From Candidatus Melainabacteria bacterium (lineage in GTDB: Bacteria; Cyanobacteriota; Vampirovibrionia; Obscuribacterales; Obscuribacteraceae), in the NCBI GenBank assembly GCA_016716405.1, contig JADJWK010000001.1:2356001-2420000 (forward strand): a DNA stretch of 64,000 bases. The letters are read 5' to 3'. Both the position numbers and the translations under genes were made by a program. The notes under the pieces were generated by a model, which did no database searches, had not been told where the DNA came from, and saw nothing but the letters and a program-made list of their open reading frames with translations. Positions 61,930 to 64,000 of the stretch are shown one piece after another; position 1 is the first letter of the stretch; every line of letters starts with the position of its first letter.

Positions 61930-64000
61930 ATGACTTCGATCCTGAAAGGCAAATGTGTTCAAGAGGAAGACATGATGGAGCTCTCCTCCGGAGCCAGGAT
62001 CTTCTACCGGCGGCAGGGCGACGGTGACGAGCTGATTCTTTTCCTCCACGCCGTGGGCGGCGATCACAGCTCATTTTCTCCACAAATGGATCGATTCTCC
62101 GGTCGCTATTGTTGCGTTTCTTTCGACATGCGCGGCCATGGCCGGTCGACCCTGCCACAGGGCGCGGCTCCGGAAGTTTCCTGCACGGTCGACAATTTCG
62201 CCGCCGATGCCATCGAGTTGATCGATCGTCTCCAGTTCAAGAGAGCGCACCTGGTTGGGCTTTCTATGGGAGGGGTGGTGGCTCTTGCTTGCTTTGCGAA
62301 AAGACCGGATCTGATTCAGTCCCTGACTATAGCCAACACCTGGGCGCATGTGGATGATGCCGCCTCTCGAATCGCCTTCATCGAAGAGCAACTGAAAAGC
62401 AAGACAATGTCCGAATCGGCCGCCGAGCTCATTCCCGGTCTTTTCGCACCGGGTTTTTCGGATCCGGTTGTGGAGGCTGCGGTGAAAGTCGAGGGCAGCA
62501 AGGACAAAGATGTCTTTCTCGCCTCCTGGCGGTCGATGTTTTCGGTGGATCTGCGAGACTTCCTGCCCCTCATCGATGTGCCTCTCACTCTCATCGGCGG
62601 AAGCGAAGACAGGGTGACTCCCACCAGTCCGCTTCTCACCGAGATCTTCGCTAACACAAGCACCAGCAGGCTGGTGGAGATCGCCGGCGCCGGGCATTTC
62701 TCCAATCTCGATCACGTTGTCGACTTCAATCGGTATCTGGCAATCAATCTCCGCCGCGGGCGGGGAAACGGGCTCACCCGTTCCTTTCCCGCGGTGAATG
62801 CGGCCGTGCCGGTGGAAGGCGAGACCGTGGCCCACGCGCTTCTGGGACTTCTGGATAGAAGGGGGGTGGACTTCTTTTTCTCGAATTCAGGCACTGATTT
62901 TACCCCGATTATCGACGCTTTCGCATTCAACAAGGACAGGGAAGGGTTCAGCCTGGCACCGGTGGTGGCGCCACATGAGAATACCGCCATCGCCATGGCG
63001 CACGGCTATTTTCTCCTTTCCGGTCGTCCCCAGGCCGTCATGGCCCATGTCAATGTCGGTACCGCCAATATGGGCCTCGGGATCATCAATGCCAGCCGCT
63101 CTAGAATCCCGGTTCTTGTTCTGGCCGGCAACACTCCCTGGTATGACGGTGACATAGAAGGGTGCAGGACCAATTTCGTGCAATGGGGCCAGGATACTTT
63201 CGACCAGGCTTCTTATTTCAGAGAATTCACCAAGTGGGACTATCAGCTCAAGGGACCCCACGATCTCGATGTCGTGGTGGACAGAGCCCTGGCTATCGCC
63301 CAGTCCGATCCCGGCGGACCGGTCTATCTGACTCTGCCCAAAGAGCCGCTTTCCATGCCATGGCCTTCCGGGTCGGTCACAAGCGCCGGCGCCCGCCAGA
63401 ATCCGGTGTTTTTGAGCGCCGCTGCACCGGAGGCGGTGGCACGCGCCGCCGAGGTTCTGGCTTCGGCGAGAAAGCCCCTGGTTGTCACGGCCGAGCTCGG
63501 TCGCTATCCCGGGGGACCCGAAGCTCTGGTGCTTCTGGCGCAGCGATATGCCATACCGGTAGTGGAGCACGGCAAGCGCAATTTCTTCAACTTCCCCACC
63601 GAGAATGAGATGCATCAGGGCTTCGAGCCGTCACCTCTTGTGGAGGATGCCGACGTGATCATTGCTGTCGAGACTCACGTGCCTTATATCCCGGCTCTGT
63701 CAGGGGTGAAGAAAGCGCCGACGATCATCCAGATTGGGGTCGACCCTCTCTGCTCGAACTTGCCCATGCGAGCATTTCCTGTCGACATCGGTCTTGCCGG
63801 CAACCCGGCTCTCAATCTGAAAGCCCTGACAAGGGCTCTGGCTTGTCTAGGGGCCAGCGAGCGTTACGGAAGCAGCACCTTTTATGGCGGGATCGCCGAG
63901 CGCTGCAAGGAGCTTGCCAGGATGCACAAGGACAGGTTCGAGAGCGCCCGGGAGAAGGCGGGACGTGAAGGCGGTTCCGGAGCCATCACCAAGAGTTTTC
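61930..64000 (+). CDS. fused alpha/beta-hydrolase and thiamine-diphosphate enzyme (acetolactate synthase-like), cut by the window end
   Basis: From ATG 61930 the frame is open to the last base, giving at least 690 residues. Residues 1 to about 275 are an alpha/beta-hydrolase: LFLHAVGGDHSSF, VSFDMRGHGRS, nucleophile elbow GLSMGGV, GGSEDRVTP and GAGHFSN (Ser, Asp, His triad). A short linker leads to a ThDP enzyme from about residue 295: ETVAHALLGLLDRRGVDFFF, VVAPHENTAIAMAHGYFLLS with the conserved catalytic Glu, then the middle domain (RKPLVVTAELGRYPGG; VDPLCSNL). The pyrophosphate domain would lie beyond 64000. No stop or frame break lies between the parts. It belongs to the AllA-like/AtzD-like operon. 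Confidence 0.85.
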   Translation, partial: MTSILKGKCVQEEDMMELSSGARIFYRRQGDGDELILFLHAVGGDHSSFSPQMDRFSGRYCCVSFDMRGHGRSTLPQGAAPEVSCTVDNFAADAIELIDRLQFKRAHLVGLSMGGVVALACFAKRPDLIQSLTIANTWAHVDDAASRIAFIEEQLKSKTMSESAAELIPGLFAPGFSDPVVEAAVKVEGSKDKDVFLASWRSMFSVDLRDFLPLIDVPLTLIGGSEDRVTPTSPLLTEIFANTSTSRLVEIAGAGHFSNLDHVVDFNRYLAINLRRGRGNGLTRSFPAVNAAVPVEGETVAHALLGLLDRRGVDFFFSNSGTDFTPIIDAFAFNKDREGFSLAPVVAPHENTAIAMAHGYFLLSGRPQAVMAHVNVGTANMGLGIINASRSRIPVLVLAGNTPWYDGDIEGCRTNFVQWGQDTFDQASYFREFTKWDYQLKGPHDLDVVVDRALAIAQSDPGGPVYLTLPKEPLSMPWPSGSVTSAGARQNPVFLSAAAPEAVARAAEVLASARKPLVVTAELGRYPGGPEALVLLAQRYAIPVVEHGKRNFFNFPTENEMHQGFEPSPLVEDADVIIAVETHVPYIPALSGVKKAPTIIQIGVDPLCSNLPMRAFPVDIGLAGNPALNLKALTRALACLGASERYGSSTFYGGIAERCKELARMHKDRFESAREKAGREGGSGAITKSF

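Noticed and set aside
62071..62835. 254-residue minus-strand frame
   Set aside because: It is antisense to the alpha/beta-hydrolase half of the fusion protein, whose motifs are clear; the minus-strand translation has no recognisable domain.
62820..64000. Glyoxylate carboligase assignment for the ThDP part
   Set aside because: It would fit AllA-derived glyoxylate, but Gcl lacks the catalytic glutamate, which is present here in PHENTAIA.

Overview
The window (GC-rich by eye) looks like a chromosomal segment of a Gram-negative, non-phototrophic relative of Cyanobacteria, most likely Vampirovibrionia/Melainabacteria (Obscuribacterales-like). This is inference from gene content: a DciA-type DUF721 protein, a TIGR03960-type B12/radical SAM protein directly before an RNase E/G, FtsE-FtsX and FtsZ, a TonB/ExbB/ExbD system (so an outer membrane), and many lipoproteins, TPR proteins and low-complexity secreted proteins. 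No rRNA, phage, insertion sequence or CRISPR array was seen. One partial tRNA-Ser lies at the left edge.

Layout. 1-5.8 kb: tRNA-Ser, a SpoIID-like protein, two TPR lipoproteins, a large membrane protein with a degenerate protease-like fold, and a secreted Ada-like metal-binding protein. 5.8-10.4 kb: pncB, miaA, a Yip1-type membrane protein and sppA. 10.4-14.6 kb: a secreted coiled-coil protein, a zinc-ribbon protein with six LRSPLLG-type motifs, and a secreted protein. 14.7-19.3 kb: two TonB-like proteins, each preceded in the same polypeptide by a TM2-like membrane module, then exbB and exbD. 19.4-23.2 kb: aroE, an SCP2 protein, dciA-like, ftsE-ftsX. 23.2-26.6 kb: two cyclophilins and three secreted proteins. 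26.7-33.8 kb: a 1,625-residue S55-peptidase/beta-propeller protein, an APC permease, and a DUF6088/AbiEi-like gene whose reading frame runs antisense into the permease. 33.86-34.70 kb: a 40-bp tandem repeat with twenty regular copies, between that gene and hsp20. 35.6-39.1 kb: an adaptor-like coiled-coil protein, ymdB, a PHP phosphoesterase and small proteins. 39.3-44.5 kb: radical SAM gene and rne. 44.5-49.9 kb: an S1-like protein and a uvrA-fur-feoA-zinc-ribbon operon. 50-57.5 kb: a low-complexity protein, a Ser/Thr kinase, a DUF445 protein and two TPR proteins. 57.8-64 kb: ftsZ with its terminator, mtnA, and a tight cluster of an AllA-like lyase, an AtzD/barbiturase-family amidohydrolase and a fused alpha/beta-hydrolase-ThDP enzyme that runs off the right edge.

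The strongest candidates for something undescribed are: (1) the AllA-like/ring-opening amidohydrolase/hydrolase-ThDP fusion operon at 60.25-64 kb, which looks like a catabolic route for a cyclic ureide or other N-heterocycle; (2) the 40-bp hairpin-forming tandem array next to a DUF6088 antitoxin-like gene; (3) the twin TM2-TonB fusions with their own ExbBD; and (4) several multi-domain proteins, including a probable pseudoprotease containing a DUF4388-like module and the SPLLG-repeat zinc-ribbon protein. All functional assignments rest on motif recognition by eye; no database search was run.
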